Source: Nocardioides sp. LHD-245 (GTDB lineage: Bacteria > Actinomycetota > Actinomycetes > Propionibacteriales > Nocardioidaceae). From it: a stretch of 64,000 bases of DNA. This document shows, one piece after another, positions 34,755 to 43,166 of the stretch. Position numbers and translations under genes: made by a program. The notes under the pieces were generated by a model. That model did no database searches and was not told where the DNA came from. It saw nothing but the letters and a program-made list of their open reading frames with translations. Where the stretch lies: the NCBI RefSeq assembly GCF_030929495.1, contig NZ_JAVFWN010000017.1:1-64000 (forward strand), given 5' to 3'. Every line of letters begins with the position of its first letter. Position 1 is the stretch's first letter.

Positions 34755-35893
34755 GCCGGCCGCAGGCCCGGAGACCGCGGACGCGGACCGCCCGGGGCAG
34801 CTCGATGGTGGGTCGCCGCTTCGAGGTCGAGGTCGGCCCGGTCGCGCACGGCGGGCACTGCGTCGCCCGGGTCGAGGACCGGGTGGTCTTCGTCCGCCAC
34901 ACCTTGCCCGGCGAGCGGGTGGTACTGGAGATCACCGAGGGCACCGAGGGGGACCGGTTCTGGCGCGGCGACGCCGTCGAGGTGCTGACCCCGTCGCCCG
35001 ACCGGGTGCCCGCACCCTGTTCGTACGCCGGCCCCGGCCGGTGCGGCGGCTGCGACCTCCAGCACGTCGCGCTGCCCGCCCAGCGCGAGCTCAAGGCCGA
35101 GGTCGTGCGTGAGCAGCTGCGCCGGCTGGCCCGGCTCGAGGTCGACGTCGAGGTCGAGGCGGTCCCCGGCGACGACGCCGGTCTGCGCTGGCGGACCCGT
35201 CAGCGCTATGTCGACCTGCCCGGCGGCGGACGTGGCATGCGCAAGCACCGCTCGCACGACACGGTCGCCGTCGACGCCTGTCTCCTGGAGGCGAGGTCCG
35301 GGCCGTCGTACGAGGTCCGGGGGAGGGTGTTCGAGGTCGCCGCGGTGCCGGATCAGCAGGCGAGCTTCTGGCAGGTCCACCCGGGCGCCCCGGAGACGCT
35401 GGTCGGCGCCGTGCTCGAGGCCCTCGATCCCCAGCCGGGGGAGAGCGCGCTCGACCTGTACGCCGGCGTGGGCCTGTTCAGCCGGTTCCTCTCCGAGGCG
35501 GTCGGGCCGACCGGTCGGGTCGCCGCCGTCGAGGGTGACCGCACGGCGTCGGGTCTCTCCGAGCGCAACTGTCCCGGCGTCCTGGCCCGCGCGGGCGACG
35601 TCGGCGCCGTCCTCACGGACGGTCTCCCGGAGGAGTGGGCCCGTGCCGACCTGGTCGTCCTCGACCCGCCCAGAGCGGGCGCGAAGCGCGCCGTGGTCGA
35701 GCAGGTCGTCGCGCGTGCTCCCCGAAGCGTCGCCTATGTCGCCTGCGACCCGTCGGCGCTCGCGCGCGATGTCGCGAGCTTCGCCGAGCACGGCTACCGG
35801 CTCGCGTCGCTGCGCGCCTTCGACCTGTTCCCGATGACGCACCACGTGGAGTGCGTCGCTCTGCTGACGAAAACCAGGTCTGACCTGCAGTGA
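34751..35893 (+). CDS. Class I SAM-dependent RNA (uracil-5-)-methyltransferase, TrmA/RlmD family
   Basis: A 380-residue enzyme. A TRAM domain at the N-terminus is followed by the [4Fe-4S] cysteines CSYAGPGRCGGC plus a later cysteine in VDACLL. The SAM site is LDLYAGVGLFSRFLS. The nucleophilic cysteine is in YVACDPSALARD and the general base in the terminal HHVECVALL. It should methylate uridine at C5 in tRNA or 23S rRNA. The last 22 codons (35828-35893) are repeated at 57151-57216, which marks the left edge of the island; the intact C-terminus may therefore have been supplied by the element. An ATG at 34805 is a possible alternative start. Confidence 0.88.
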   Translation: MSRPQARRPRTRTARGSSMVGRRFEVEVGPVAHGGHCVARVEDRVVFVRHTLPGERVVLEITEGTEGDRFWRGDAVEVLTPSPDRVPAPCSYAGPGRCGGCDLQHVALPAQRELKAEVVREQLRRLARLEVDVEVEAVPGDDAGLRWRTRQRYVDLPGGGRGMRKHRSHDTVAVDACLLEARSGPSYEVRGRVFEVAAVPDQQASFWQVHPGAPETLVGAVLEALDPQPGESALDLYAGVGLFSRFLSEAVGPTGRVAAVEGDRTASGLSERNCPGVLARAGDVGAVLTDGLPEEWARADLVVLDPPRAGAKRAVVEQVVARAPRSVAYVACDPSALARDVASFAEHGYRLASLRAFDLFPMTHHVECVALLTKTRSDLQ

Positions 35894-35896
35894 TGC
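35828..35896 (+). repeat. Left attachment-like repeat (attL) in the methyltransferase 3' end
   Basis: The first 20 bases, TTCCCGATGACGCACCACGT, are identical to 57151-57170. Over 69 aligned bases the two copies differ at 12 positions by eye, keep the same frame and have the same stop position. The match starts abruptly at 35828. Confidence 0.8.
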
Positions 35897-35936
35897 GATT
35901 CGGTCGTTGTCGCCGAACCCGGAATGGGCCCAAGGC

Positions 35937-36143
35937 TCACTTTGGGCTCGTCTTGAAATCGCCGAGCCGCGGATTCTGGCGCTCGGCTGCCGACGCAGCG
36001 CGCGAACGCCGCGTCGAGGTCATCCGGGCCCGGGCGACCTTTCGCCGCCGCAGGAGCGCGGCCGCCCTGTCGGGCAGCGCGATGGGCGGCCGCGTCCGTC
36101 TTGCGGTAGTCGACCCGCCGGTGAACCTGCCTTGCCACGTGAC
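35937..36143 (-). pseudogene. Possible tyrosine-recombinase remnant
   Basis: A minus-strand frame just inside the left island edge reads TTARRTRPPIALPDRAAALL and then RRRKVARAR...NPRLGDFK. This resembles the stretch of tyrosine integrases after the first catalytic arginine (TKTxxSRRTIxLPxxAxxLLxxHR) and a later NPR segment. No catalytic R-H-R-Y set can be recognised and there is no proper start, so if real it is a decayed fragment. The similarity is weak and could be chance in GC-rich sequence. Nothing else was seen in 35894-36216. Confidence 0.25.
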
Positions 36144-36216
36144 GTGATGGCGCACCGAGGCCGGCATCAGCTCCCGACGCGGCCCCGGAGCGGGCATGAG
36201 CCCTCGCTGCGCGGAG

Positions 36217-36972
36217 TCAGGAGTTCGTGTACGTCCGGACGACCGAGAAGCGCAGTGACTTGTCGTTGACGTAGGCCTGGGTGAACGCGACCGGGACGTC
36301 CGACTCGTCGACGTGAGTGTGCTCGAGTAGAAGCACCGGCACTCCGTCTGCCAGGTTGAGCGCGTCGACAACCTCCTGGTGCGGCATCGTCGGCACGATC
36401 TCCGCGACCGAGTACCGCACCTGCCGACCGGCTCGCACCCGCAGGAAGTCGAAGATCGACTCGTCGCCGTTGTCGGGGAGCTCGTTCTCGGGTAGCACCC
36501 GCATGGGCACGTGGTCGATCGTGAACACGGCCGGCTGCCCGTCGGCGTAGAACACCCGCCGGATGACGCACAAGTGGGTGACGTCCTCCCAGTCGAAGAT
36601 CCGACTGATGGACGTAGTCCGCTCCTCGACGCGGACGTCCGTGCTGTCGGTGACGACCTCGTGGCCCATCTCAGCCAGGATCTCGGCGAATGCGCGGTCC
36701 TGACTGATGTTCGCCTGGGCTCGCAGGGCGTGCCTGTTGATGTACGTGCCGCGCCCGTGCAGGCGCTGAACGACTCCGTCCTTTTGCAAAGACAACAGCG
36801 CCGACCGCACGGTGGCCCGGCTGACCTCGAGCAATGCGGACAACTCGTCCTCGGAGGGGAGTCGGTCCTGACCGGACAAGACCAGTCGCTCGATGAGCGC
36901 CGCGAGCTCGTTCTTGGCGACCCGGTGGGCGTCGCGTTGCAGGCGCCCTGTTGTGAGGGATCTGGCCACCAT
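36217..36972 (-). CDS. GntR family transcriptional regulator (HutC/UTRA type)
   Basis: A 251-residue repressor-type regulator. The N-terminal winged helix-turn-helix (about 20-85) includes LPSEDELSALLEVSRATVRS and KDGVVQRLHGRGTYI. The C-terminal UTRA ligand domain (about 105-245) includes VIRRVFYADGQPAVFTIDHV. It is the first gene inside the island and probably the local regulator, because a 14-bp palindrome lies upstream of it and upstream of several other island units. The effector would be the island's substrate or an intermediate. Confidence 0.87.
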   Translation of the reverse strand: MVARSLTTGRLQRDAHRVAKNELAALIERLVLSGQDRLPSEDELSALLEVSRATVRSALLSLQKDGVVQRLHGRGTYINRHALRAQANISQDRAFAEILAEMGHEVVTDSTDVRVEERTTSISRIFDWEDVTHLCVIRRVFYADGQPAVFTIDHVPMRVLPENELPDNGDESIFDFLRVRAGRQVRYSVAEIVPTMPHQEVVDALNLADGVPVLLLEHTHVDESDVPVAFTQAYVNDKSLRFSVVRTYTNS

Positions 36973-37068
36973 TCTTCAGGCTCCTAGCTGCTGGTCCGGT
37001 ACCTCGAGTGCGGCCGATCTCCTCGCGGCTTGAGGGACTACGACGGCCGATTGGTCGGGGAGTCACTG

Positions 37069-37084
37069 AGGCCTGACGTCAGAC
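37069..37084. promoter_or_regulatory. Palindromic operator upstream of gntR
   Basis: GCCTGACGTCAGAC sits at about 37071-37084 and fits GTCWGACGTCWGAC with one mismatch. It lies about 100 bp upstream of the GntR start, consistent with autoregulation. Confidence 0.5.
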
Positions 37085-37183
37085 CACCAGCGGAAGGTAT
37101 CAGCATGCCTCCCCACCAACAAGTACCCGCCCTCCATGACGGCCGGGTGACGGCGACGTGGGCACAGGTGACATCCAAGGCTG

Positions 37184-37212
37184 TTGTCAGACGTCTGTCG
37201 TCTGTGTAAAAG
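37184..37212 (+). promoter_or_regulatory. Promoter with operator for the creatininase unit
   Basis: The operator GTCAGACGTCTGTC (37186-37199) has one mismatch to the palindrome. It lies between a -35-like TTGTCA (37184-37189) and a -10-like TAAAAG (37207-37212) with a 17-bp spacer, so a bound regulator would block RNA polymerase. Confidence 0.55.
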
Positions 37213-37491
37213 TGTCACGCAGCATGTACCAGGACGGTCCGACCTCGGCTCCGTCCTTCGATCCGGAGGCCGGAGGTACCGAGCCGCAGCAACTAGATAT
37301 CGGAAGCGCGCCAGCCCGAGACGAATGCCGCCTCGCCCGAGGACGTGGCCACGGTCGAGGGATCACCCACGTCGACGATGCGACGTGCTCCAGGCGGCAT
37401 CGCCGGGCGACGGCAGAGCCGATGCCGCCCGACGACAACGCGACGACACACGACGGGGGAGCCAATGAACAGACAACGCGAGGAGAACCCC

Positions 37492-38355
37492 ATGACCGCC
37501 AGCACGCCACTCACACCGTCCGTGTGGATGCAGGACTGCACGTGGGAGGAGGTGGCCAGCTACCTGGAGCACGAGCGCATCGTGATCGTCCCGATCGGCG
37601 CCACGGAGCAGCACGGCCCGGCCGGGTGTCTGGGTGTGGACAGCTACGTCGCCATCACGCTCGCTGAGGACGTCGCCCAGCGCACCGGCATCTTGTGCAC
37701 GCCGCCGATCTGGTTCGGCGACTCGTCTCACCACGCGGGTTTCCCCGGCACGATCTCGGTACGCACCGAGACGATGACGCACTTCGTCGGCGACGTCTGT
37801 CGGAGCCTGGCGAAGCAGGGCTTCACCCGCATCGTCCTCCTCAACGGGCACAAGGGCTCCAACCTGCCCAGCCTCATCAGCGCGGTCCGCGGCGTCCACG
37901 AGGAGGAGTACCCCGGGGTGATGTTCGCCGTGGCCGATCCGCTCCACCTCGCCAAGTCGGCCGCGCCGAGCATCAAGGAGACCAATGAGCACCACGCTGG
38001 CGAACTGGAGCTCTCGCACATCCTGCATCGCTACCCCGGTCTCATCCGGGTCGATCGCCTCACCAACGCGAGCGTGGACTTCGACGAGGTTTTCGGTGGG
38101 TTTGTCGGGAATGACCTGTTCGGGCCCGCGCCCGACGGCGTCGACATCATGTGGAGCGGAGCCGAGCAGCGCGCGTTCACGCCGACCGGCAGTTTCAGTT
38201 CCTCCCTGGGGACCACCGATGCCAAGGGCAAGGCGTATCACGACCACATCGTCGCCCGCCTGTGCGACCTCGTGACGTGGATGCGTGGCTACGACGGGCC
38301 CATCGGAGGCCACGGCCCGGGGGAGGCGGCCGAGAAGCGTCGCGCCACGAACTGA
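37492..38355 (+). CDS. Creatininase family amidohydrolase
   Basis: A 287-residue metal-dependent hydrolase. Metal-site motifs are IGATEQHGP (glutamate and histidine), LGVDSYVAI (aspartate), LLNGHKGS and the late ETNEHHAGELELS. Relatives open cyclic amides and ureas (creatininase), remove formyl groups, or cleave peptides (MftE). The substrate here is unknown, but in this island a ring-opening amidohydrolase step is a reasonable inference. The ATG at 37492 follows AGGAG; an ATG at 37465 with GGGGGAG is the alternative. It starts the plus-strand run of island genes. Confidence 0.8.
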   Translation: MTASTPLTPSVWMQDCTWEEVASYLEHERIVIVPIGATEQHGPAGCLGVDSYVAITLAEDVAQRTGILCTPPIWFGDSSHHAGFPGTISVRTETMTHFVGDVCRSLAKQGFTRIVLLNGHKGSNLPSLISAVRGVHEEEYPGVMFAVADPLHLAKSAAPSIKETNEHHAGELELSHILHRYPGLIRVDRLTNASVDFDEVFGGFVGNDLFGPAPDGVDIMWSGAEQRAFTPTGSFSSSLGTTDAKGKAYHDHIVARLCDLVTWMRGYDGPIGGHGPGEAAEKRRATN

Positions 38356-38368
38356 ACGCGCAGGGTTC

Positions 38369-38387
38369 TCAGCCGTCGGGCGGCTGA
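38369..38387 (+). terminator. Weak hairpin after the creatininase gene
   Basis: TCAGCCG-tcggg-CGGCTGA, a 7-bp stem 13 nt after the stop. There is no U-tract, so it may only attenuate readthrough. Confidence 0.3.
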
Positions 38388-38487
38388 TCAAGCGCCACGC
38401 ATGGCTGACGAACGGCCGCTGCCCGTCTGGGTCGTGGGCTGGACGAGCGCAGGTCTCTCGCTCGGTCGTGCAGCGGTTTGTACACCT

Positions 38488-38501
38488 GCATGACGTCATA
38501 C
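38488..38501. promoter_or_regulatory. Weak operator-like site upstream of the thiol dioxygenase
   Basis: GCATGACGTCATAC keeps the GACGTC core with three mismatches to the palindrome and lies 58 bp before the dioxygenase ATG. It could be a lower-affinity site of the same regulator. Confidence 0.3.
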
Positions 38502-38559
38502 GTCGAACAACCGATCAGCAAGCACGGGCACCGGACGGTGCGAAGGAGGACGACTACCG

Positions 38560-39144
38560 ATGGACCCCCACCTCGCGAACTTCATCTCGCAGATGAACGG
38601 CCTCGTGGAGAACAGTCAAGACCCAGCCCACATCGCTACTGAAACGGCCGAGTACCTCAGCGAACTCCTCAGGCACCCCGAGTTCCTCGACGAGCGCTAC
38701 CGCCAGCCCGACCCGGAGAGGTACCGCCAGCACGTCGTACACGTTCACGAGGAGGGCCTGTACTCGATCGTGTCCTTGGTCTGGAAGCCCGGACAGGAGA
38801 CGCCGATCCACGACCACCGCTGCTGGTGCGTCGTGGGGGTGCTGCAGGGCAGGGAACTCGAGACCCGGTACGAGTTGCACACCGAGGGTGACCGGCGGGT
38901 GCTCGTCGAGGCGCACAACGTGCACTACTCGCCGGGCCAGGTCTGCGCCCTCGTCCCACCGGACGAGGACATCCACAAGGTCGCCAACGACAGCGACGAC
39001 GCCGAGACCCTCACGATCTCCATGCACATCTACGGCGCGAACATCGCGGAGCTCGGCACCAGCATCAACGAGATCTTCACTGAGCCGCTCGTTGCCAGCG
39101 CAGCCGGGGGCTCGGCGCCGCTGTCGTGGCGTGGCGATCACTGA
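38560..39144 (+). CDS. Cysteine dioxygenase family thiol dioxygenase
   Basis: A 194-residue cupin. The iron-binding 2-His pair is in PIHDHRCWCVVGVLQGRE (about residues 83-100), and the third histidine is probably in HKVANDSDD. Enzymes of this family add O2 to a thiol to give a sulfinate: cysteine dioxygenase or 3-mercaptopropionate dioxygenase. No Cys-Tyr crosslink partner can be assigned from sequence. GAAGGAG precedes the ATG. Together with the YeiH exporter and the class V PLP enzyme it points to sulfur oxidation and release in this island. Confidence 0.83.
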   Translation: MDPHLANFISQMNGLVENSQDPAHIATETAEYLSELLRHPEFLDERYRQPDPERYRQHVVHVHEEGLYSIVSLVWKPGQETPIHDHRCWCVVGVLQGRELETRYELHTEGDRRVLVEAHNVHYSPGQVCALVPPDEDIHKVANDSDDAETLTISMHIYGANIAELGTSINEIFTEPLVASAAGGSAPLSWRGDH

Positions 39145-39258
39145 CAGCACGCTCCTGGCGGCGGGCGCGCAGCTCCCTCGAACCGACGCCCCCACCCTGC
39201 TGACGCGCGTCGCCCCACAAGGGGTGGACGGCGTACGACCCGAAGAAAGGCAACAACG

Positions 39259-40314
39259 ATGGCCGAGAAGATGATGGCGGCAGTGTTCACCGAGCCTGGT
39301 GGACCCGAGACGCTGGAGTACCGGGAGATTGACCGCCCTGAACCTCAGCGAGGGGAGGTCCTGATCCGGGTGCGCGCATGTGGGATCAACGGGTTCGACC
39401 TGCTCGCGCGCAACGGGCGCTACCACACCGGGCAGGCCAAGCCACACGTTCTGGGCGGCGACGTCGTCGGCACGGTTGTCGGCTATGGTCCCGAATGCGA
39501 GGAGCGGGTCGCCGAGGGTGCGAACGTGGCGTTGCACTGGGTTCGCAGTTGCGGCAGCTGCGAACAGTGCCTGCGCGGATTCGAGACGACCTGCCTGCGC
39601 TACGGCTATCTCGGGGCGAAGTATCCGGGCGGCTACGCCGAGTATGTGGCGGTGCCCGAGCGCAACGTCGCCGCGCTCGGCGACTACTCCGACCTGCACA
39701 AGGCCGCGGCGTTCCCGATGGCCTTCGGTACGTCGTGGCACATGCTCGTCACGCGGGCCGCGCTCCAGCCCGGCGAGTCCGTCCTGGTGCAGGCCGTGGG
39801 CAGTGGCATCGGGGTCGCGGCCATCCAGATCGCCAACCTGATCGGTGCCCGGGTCATCGGGTCCGCCGGAGCGCAGTGGAAGCTCGACCGTGCCGTGGAG
39901 CTGGGCGTGGATCCGGACCGCCTCATCAACTACACGAGCGAGAATCTGCACGAGGCGGTCATGCGGATCACCGGCAAGCGCGGTGTCGACGTCGTGTTCG
40001 AGCACCTCGGTGGTGAGATCTTCGGCGACGCTGTCCGATCGGTCGCGCGCAACGGGCGCCTGGTCACGTGCGGTGGCACGGCCAGCTATGACGTGTCGAT
40101 GAACATTGCTCACGTGTTCCACAAGCAGGTCTCGATCATCGGGTCGAACAGCGCCACGCGCTGGGAGTTCGAGCAGATCATCAACCTGCTGCGCGAAGGT
40201 CGATTCGATCCGATCGTCGACCGAGTCTTCCCGTTGCACGAGGCCGCCAAAGCCCATGCCTACCTCGATGAGCGCAGCGGCTTCGGCAAGGTCGTCCTGA
40301 GCGTCGAGCAGTGA
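39259..40314 (+). CDS. Zinc-binding alcohol dehydrogenase / quinone oxidoreductase (MDR)
   Basis: A 351-residue medium-chain dehydrogenase. The GroES-like domain has RACGINGFDLLARNGRY and HVLGGDVVGTVVGYG, with an incomplete structural-zinc cluster CGSCEQCLRGFETTC. The Rossmann domain has VLVQAVGSGIGVAAIQIANL. It resembles NADPH:quinone oxidoreductases and crotonyl-type reductases, so it probably reduces an activated C=C or carbonyl in a pathway intermediate. It is part of the plus-strand run; the spacing to the next gene is 46 bp. Confidence 0.82.
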   Translation: MAEKMMAAVFTEPGGPETLEYREIDRPEPQRGEVLIRVRACGINGFDLLARNGRYHTGQAKPHVLGGDVVGTVVGYGPECEERVAEGANVALHWVRSCGSCEQCLRGFETTCLRYGYLGAKYPGGYAEYVAVPERNVAALGDYSDLHKAAAFPMAFGTSWHMLVTRAALQPGESVLVQAVGSGIGVAAIQIANLIGARVIGSAGAQWKLDRAVELGVDPDRLINYTSENLHEAVMRITGKRGVDVVFEHLGGEIFGDAVRSVARNGRLVTCGGTASYDVSMNIAHVFHKQVSIIGSNSATRWEFEQIINLLREGRFDPIVDRVFPLHEAAKAHAYLDERSGFGKVVLSVEQ

Positions 40315-40360
40315 TGGAGAACTACGCCGCACGTATGCGGTCGAAGACGAGGAGCACGAC

Positions 40361-41764
40361 ATGAGCAATCTCGAAAGCTTCCTTTCTCCCAGGTCGATCG
40401 CTGTGATCGGCGCGTCCAGGGACCGCAAGAAACCGGGCAATCTGATCCTGCGCAATATCGTTGAAGGCGGTTTCGCAGGCGACGTCTACCCGGTCAATCC
40501 GGCAGGCGGTGAGATCGAGGGACTCCAGACGTACGGCACCGTCGAGGAGATTCCCGCCGAGGTCGACATGGCTGTCATCGTGGTGGCGCGAGCTCACGTC
40601 GAGAAGGCGATGCACCAGTGCGTCGGCGCCGGCGTTCGCAGCGCCGTGGTCGTGACGGCCGGTTTCGGCGAGGGCGACGAGATGGGACGGGAGACCCAGC
40701 AGCGGCTGCGCGAGCTCGCGCAGGGAGCCGGCATGGTCGCCATCGGGCCGAACACCATCGGGTACGTCAACGCTGAGGCCAGGCTCTTTGCCAGCTTCGT
40801 TCGTTTCCCCGAGTGGCGCAACGGCTCGGTCGCACTGGTTGCCCAGACCGGAATCTACGCTGGCGCGGTCGTCCACGAGCTGATGGCTCGCCCGTTCCAG
40901 AAGCTCGGGATCAAGGTCAGCGTCGACGTTGGCAATCGCATCGCGCTGTCGGACCATGACCTCATCGAGCCTCTCGTCTCCGATGATGACATCAAGGTGC
41001 TGGGCTTCTACATCGAGGAGTTCGACGAGGGCGACACGTTCCTGGCGAAGGCGGCCCAGGCGAAGCAGGACAAGCCGATCATCGTGCTCAAGTCCGGCCG
41101 CACCGGCCAGGGGGCGCGGGCGTCCATGGCTCACACCGGCTCGCGGACCGGTGACGAGGAAGCCAACGACCGGATGCTGCGGGAGCACGGGCTGGTTCGC
41201 GCGGAGGACAACGCCGAGTTCGTCTCCTTCCTCACCACCTTCGCCTACTGCCCGGTGCCAGCCGGCCGCCGGGTCGGCGTCGTCACCTTCAGCGGTGCGC
41301 TGGGCATCATGGCGACCGATGCCCTCGTGGACGCGGGGATGGAGATTGCGGACTTCGCCCAGTCGACGCTTGACGCTCTCGACGAGTTGGCGCCCGACTG
41401 GCAGGCGATCGGAAATCCAGCAGACCTGTGGTCCGCCGCCGAGGCCGACCCCGCGAAGGCGGCGCAACGGCTCTATCACGCCGTGCTGGAGGACCCCAAC
41501 GTCGACCAGATGCTGTTCGTCCTCCTGGCCTTGCCCAATGTCGATCACGATGGCATGCGGGAGGTGTTTGAGGACCTGCGGCACCGTCGTCCCGAGGTGC
41601 CGATTCACGTCACCCTCGACGGCGCGCTGCGCGGCGCGTGGGCCGCTCGACTCGAAGGCCTCGGCATCGTGGTCCATGACTCTGTGCGAACCGCCGCGCG
41701 GGCGATGAACGCGCTGTCGACCTACGCGGAGTACCGCGAAGCGGCGCAGGGGCTCGCGGGTTGA
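40361..41764 (+). CDS. ADP-forming acyl-CoA synthetase, alpha-subunit-like protein
   Basis: A 467-residue protein. The CoA-binding Rossmann domain (about 1-130, SIAVIGASRDRKKPGN) is followed by two succinyl-CoA-synthetase-like ligase domains. The phosphohistidine region is probably SMAHTGSRTGDEE. The family converts acyl-CoA, ADP and phosphate to acid, CoA and ATP, or the reverse. The ATP-grasp beta domain needed for the nucleotide step is not fused and no separate beta gene is present nearby, so the partner is encoded elsewhere or the protein has another CoA-linked role. The stop overlaps the next start (TGATG). Confidence 0.78.
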   Translation: MSNLESFLSPRSIAVIGASRDRKKPGNLILRNIVEGGFAGDVYPVNPAGGEIEGLQTYGTVEEIPAEVDMAVIVVARAHVEKAMHQCVGAGVRSAVVVTAGFGEGDEMGRETQQRLRELAQGAGMVAIGPNTIGYVNAEARLFASFVRFPEWRNGSVALVAQTGIYAGAVVHELMARPFQKLGIKVSVDVGNRIALSDHDLIEPLVSDDDIKVLGFYIEEFDEGDTFLAKAAQAKQDKPIIVLKSGRTGQGARASMAHTGSRTGDEEANDRMLREHGLVRAEDNAEFVSFLTTFAYCPVPAGRRVGVVTFSGALGIMATDALVDAGMEIADFAQSTLDALDELAPDWQAIGNPADLWSAAEADPAKAAQRLYHAVLEDPNVDQMLFVLLALPNVDHDGMREVFEDLRHRRPEVPIHVTLDGALRGAWAARLEGLGIVVHDSVRTAARAMNALSTYAEYREAAQGLAG

Positions 41765-43071
41765 TGTCGTCCTCGCCGGCCCACGTCGACCGATCGAGCG
41801 ACGTCGAGGGTCCCGTCCTCGACGTCGCTCGGATGCGCGCGGACTTTCCCGCGCTGGGCGCCTTCACCCACCTCGACGGTACGGGCGGGACCCAGGTGCC
41901 TCGGAAGGTAGCCGAGGCCATCGGACGCGCACTGGTGACCTCGACGTCCCACCACGGCAGTCGTACGCCCCCTGAGCGCACGGCACTGGACGCCATGAGC
42001 GCGGCCAGGGCAGGCATCGCCGATCTGGTTGGTGGAGACCCCGCCGGCGTGATCTTCGGCCGCAACATGACCGAGTTGACGTTCCGGATGGCACGCACCA
42101 TCGCCAAGACCTGGAAGGAAGGCGACGAGATCGTCGTGTCGCGACTCGACCACGGCGCCAACGTCGCCCCGTGGGTCATCGAGGCCGAACGTGCCGGGTG
42201 CCTCGTGCGCTGGGTCGACTTCGACCCTGGCAGCACCGAGCTTCGTGCAGACGACGTGGCCGGCGTGCTGTCGGAGAGGACTCGACTGGTGGCGCTGACG
42301 GCGGCCTCGAACCTGACCGGCACCCGTGTGCCGGTCCGCGACATCTCGACGATGGTGCACGACGTGGGCGCTCTGCTGTACGTCGACGGCGTGCACCTGA
42401 CGCCCCACGCTCTCGTCGACATCGAAGACCTGGGCGCCGACTTCTTCGTCGCCGGGACCCACAAGCTGTTCGGGCCACACTGTGCTGCCCTCGTCGCGGC
42501 GCCCGCGCTCCTGGAAGCCCTGACCCCTGACCGCTTGCCGAGCGGTCCGCACGAGGTGCCTGACCGGTTCGATGTCGGCACCCCTCCCTACGAGGTGCTC
42601 GCTGGTGTCGCCGCGACCGTCGACTATCTGGCCGAGCTTGCCGATTACACGGTGGGCGCCGCCTCTGCTGCGGCTCAGTCGGTCGAGACCATTCGTGGGT
42701 CGGTGCGCTCGAGCGGCCAGCGCCGCCAGCAGATCTGCCGCGCCATGGATCTGATCGAGCGACACGAGCGGACCCTGATCGCGCGCATGGAGGAGCGGTT
42801 CAGCGCGGTGGTGGGGCTTCGTCGCATGTCCCTGGCGAAGCAGCGGACCCCGACCGAGCTCGTCGTGATGGAGGGGGTTTCGCCCGAAGACCTGTTCCTG
42901 CGTTTCGCCGCCGACGAGATCGCCGTCTCGGTCGGACGCTTCCATGCGATGGAAGCGTCTCGCGCCCTGGGGCTGGGAGCCGACGGCGGGGTGCGGGTCG
43001 GGCTGGTCGCCTACAACACCCTCGACGAGGTCGACCTGGCCGCCAGAGTGGTGACCCGGTTCCACCAGTAG
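41764..43071 (+). CDS. Class V aminotransferase fold PLP enzyme (cysteine desulfurase-like)
   Basis: A 435-residue PLP enzyme. The N-terminal FTHLDGTGGTQVPRKVAEAI resembles the cysteine-desulfurase-like VC1184 group. The aspartate in LLYVDGVHLTPHALVDI contacts the pyridine nitrogen and the PLP lysine is in FVAGTHKLFGPH. No obvious desulfurase active-site cysteine loop was identified, so a C-S or C-N lyase or sulfinate-releasing role is as likely as desulfuration. It overlaps the upstream gene and ends the first plus-strand unit of the island. Confidence 0.78.
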   Translation: MSSSPAHVDRSSDVEGPVLDVARMRADFPALGAFTHLDGTGGTQVPRKVAEAIGRALVTSTSHHGSRTPPERTALDAMSAARAGIADLVGGDPAGVIFGRNMTELTFRMARTIAKTWKEGDEIVVSRLDHGANVAPWVIEAERAGCLVRWVDFDPGSTELRADDVAGVLSERTRLVALTAASNLTGTRVPVRDISTMVHDVGALLYVDGVHLTPHALVDIEDLGADFFVAGTHKLFGPHCAALVAAPALLEALTPDRLPSGPHEVPDRFDVGTPPYEVLAGVAATVDYLAELADYTVGAASAAAQSVETIRGSVRSSGQRRQQICRAMDLIERHERTLIARMEERFSAVVGLRRMSLAKQRTPTELVVMEGVSPEDLFLRFAADEIAVSVGRFHAMEASRALGLGADGGVRVGLVAYNTLDEVDLAARVVTRFHQ

Positions 43072-43166
43072 CGACAGCAAACGGTGGATCGTCCTGGGTG
43101 ACGTGAGGTGGTCACGGAAGACGCTCGAGGCCGATCATGTCTTTCGTGAGCGAAGAGGGGTCCCCC

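Larger units (their letters stand above)
36973..37491. other. Divergent control region of gntR and the creatininase unit
   Basis: A 519-bp region between divergent genes. It holds two copies of the palindromic operator (37069-37082 and 37186-37199) and a candidate promoter. A weak reading frame across 37158-37490 has no ribosome-binding site or recognisable motif and is not called. Confidence 0.5.

Noticed and set aside
35926..35948. GCCCAA...TTGGGC hairpin after the methyltransferase stop
   Set aside because: A short 6-bp stem with an 8-base loop and no U-tract is too weak to call a terminator.
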